Assembly (NCBI GenBank): GCA_029783825.1
Contig: JAREIK010000493.1
Coordinates: 315,192-379,191, forward strand
Reading direction: 5' to 3'
DNA: 64,000 bases
Origin: Sapria himalayana
Lineage: Eukaryota; Streptophyta; Magnoliopsida; Malpighiales; Rafflesiaceae
Made by a program: the position numbers and the translations under genes. Shown in pieces: positions 62,960 to 64,000 of the stretch; the stretch's first letter is position 1; each line of letters opens with the position of its first letter. The notes under the pieces were generated by a model, which did no database searches, was not told the origin of the DNA, and saw nothing but the letters and a program-made list of their open reading frames with translations.

Positions 62960-64000
62960 ATCTATCTATCTGTCTATCTATCTATCTTATATATAACTAT
63001 CTATTTATCTATTTTTCCTATCGGTCCATCGATTTATCTTTCTTTCTGTGTATCAATTATCTATCTATTTTGCTAATCATTGTGTATATCAATCAGTCTA
63101 TCAATATATCTATAAATCAATCAATCTATCTATCTATCTATTTATCTATGCATTTTTTAATCAATTTTTCTATGAATCTATCTATCAGTCTATCTATATA
63201 TCTCCTATCTATGTATCTATCTATCTATTTTTTGGTATATTTATCTGTCTATCTATGTGTATGTCTATCTATTTATCTTTCTTTTTGTCAATCTATCTAT
63301 CACTATTTCTAATTGTCTATTGGTCCTCTTTATATATATATAATATATAGCTTACTAACTATCTATCTATCTTTTTTCCTATCTATCTATCTATATATAT
63401 ATATCTGTCTCTCTGTCTGTCTAACTCTCTATGTATCTATATGTCTATCTATCTATCTATCTATAATCTATCTGTCTATTTTTCTATCTATATCTATATA
63501 CTTTCTATCTATATTATTTATTATCTAATTATTTTTCTAATATATCTATTTATTTATCATTATATACGTCATATATCTGTCTATCTATCTATCTGTCTGT
63601 CTATCTAATTATATATAATATATCTATCTATCTATCTTTTATTTATCTATTTAACTATCTATCTATCTATTTATCTATCTTTCTATCTATCGAACAATCT
63701 ATCTATATTTTTATCTATCTGTATATCAATTTGTTTATATATCTATATATCTATTTATTTGTCTATCTATTTATATTTCTATCTTTCTAACTATCAGTCT
63801 ATCAATCTATCTATCTATCTATTTATATGACTTTCTATAATTAGTCTATTTATATATCTATCTATCTAACAAATAATCTGTTGATCTATCTATCTATTTA
63901 TTTGTCTACCAATCTATCTATATATCTATCTTTTTATCTGTCTATCAATTATTCAATATATCTTTTTATCAATCTATATATCAATCAATCAATCAATCTG
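59819..64000 (+). repeat. Degenerate TCTA/GATA array, block C (runs off the window)
   Basis: Third block of the same array in the same orientation, starting directly after element 2. It has the same variants and one long (AT)n tract at about 62929-62956. The longest stop-free plus frames (such as 60473-61642) again follow from the repeat. The right end is not reached. Confidence 0.97.

Noticed and set aside
59812..63528. Long plus-strand open frames in block C, up to 389 codons
   Set aside because: Same repeat artefact.

Overview
This window looks like AT-rich, repeat-dominated nuclear DNA of a flowering plant. The evidence is the set of plant-type elements: a CACTA (En/Spm) transposon with tnp2-type and Transposase_24-type genes, a plant L1-type LINE whose ORF2 ends in an RNase H domain, Ty1/copia relics, a plant laccase fragment and a plant-type RCC1 exon with splice sites. 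I cannot name the species. No intact host gene, tRNA, rRNA or CRISPR array is visible, and almost every coding relic carries stops or frameshifts.

Layout. 1-6.7 kb: decayed transposon ground, with two tandem relics of a LINE endonuclease, a Ty1/copia reverse transcriptase-RNase H relic, and a repeat that recurs at 56.3 kb. 6710-6849: one RCC1-repeat exon with two adjacent in-frame stops. Its splice donor runs directly into a very large degenerate TCTA (GATA on the other strand) tetranucleotide array. That array occupies 6.86-14.57 kb, 25.23-37.05 kb and 59.82-64.0 kb. Together these make at least 23.7 kb of one repeat, all in one orientation, split by two large insertions and running off the right edge.

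Insertion 1 (14576-25231) is a CACTA transposon with recognisable ends: near-identical 13-bp terminal inverted repeats, a 3-bp ATA target duplication and subterminal GGACGAAA/TTTCGTCC motifs. Both of its transposition genes (minus strand) are inactivated. Between the transposase start and the right end it carries, on the plus strand, two exons of a laccase gene with their intron and a GC-rich coiled-coil fragment of another mobile-element protein. This looks like capture of foreign gene pieces.

Insertion 2 (about 37048-59818) has weaker CACTA-like ends with AGCTAGGGA-type subterminal repeats. It is itself a nest: a minus-strand LINE (about 37.73-45.05 kb), a copia reverse transcriptase relic cut at 47357, and an inner CACTA-like element (about 47358-55840) whose ends use the same AGCTAGGGA vocabulary. 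The inner element holds a tandemly duplicated 1.15-kb block containing palindromic TATGTACATA arrays.

The implied order of events is growth of a TCTA array next to (and probably inside an intron of) an RCC1-like gene copy, then invasion by CACTA elements, then nested insertions and point decay. The many plus-strand open frames in the array (Ser-Ile-Tyr-Leu repeats) come from the repeat having no stop in any plus frame and are not genes.
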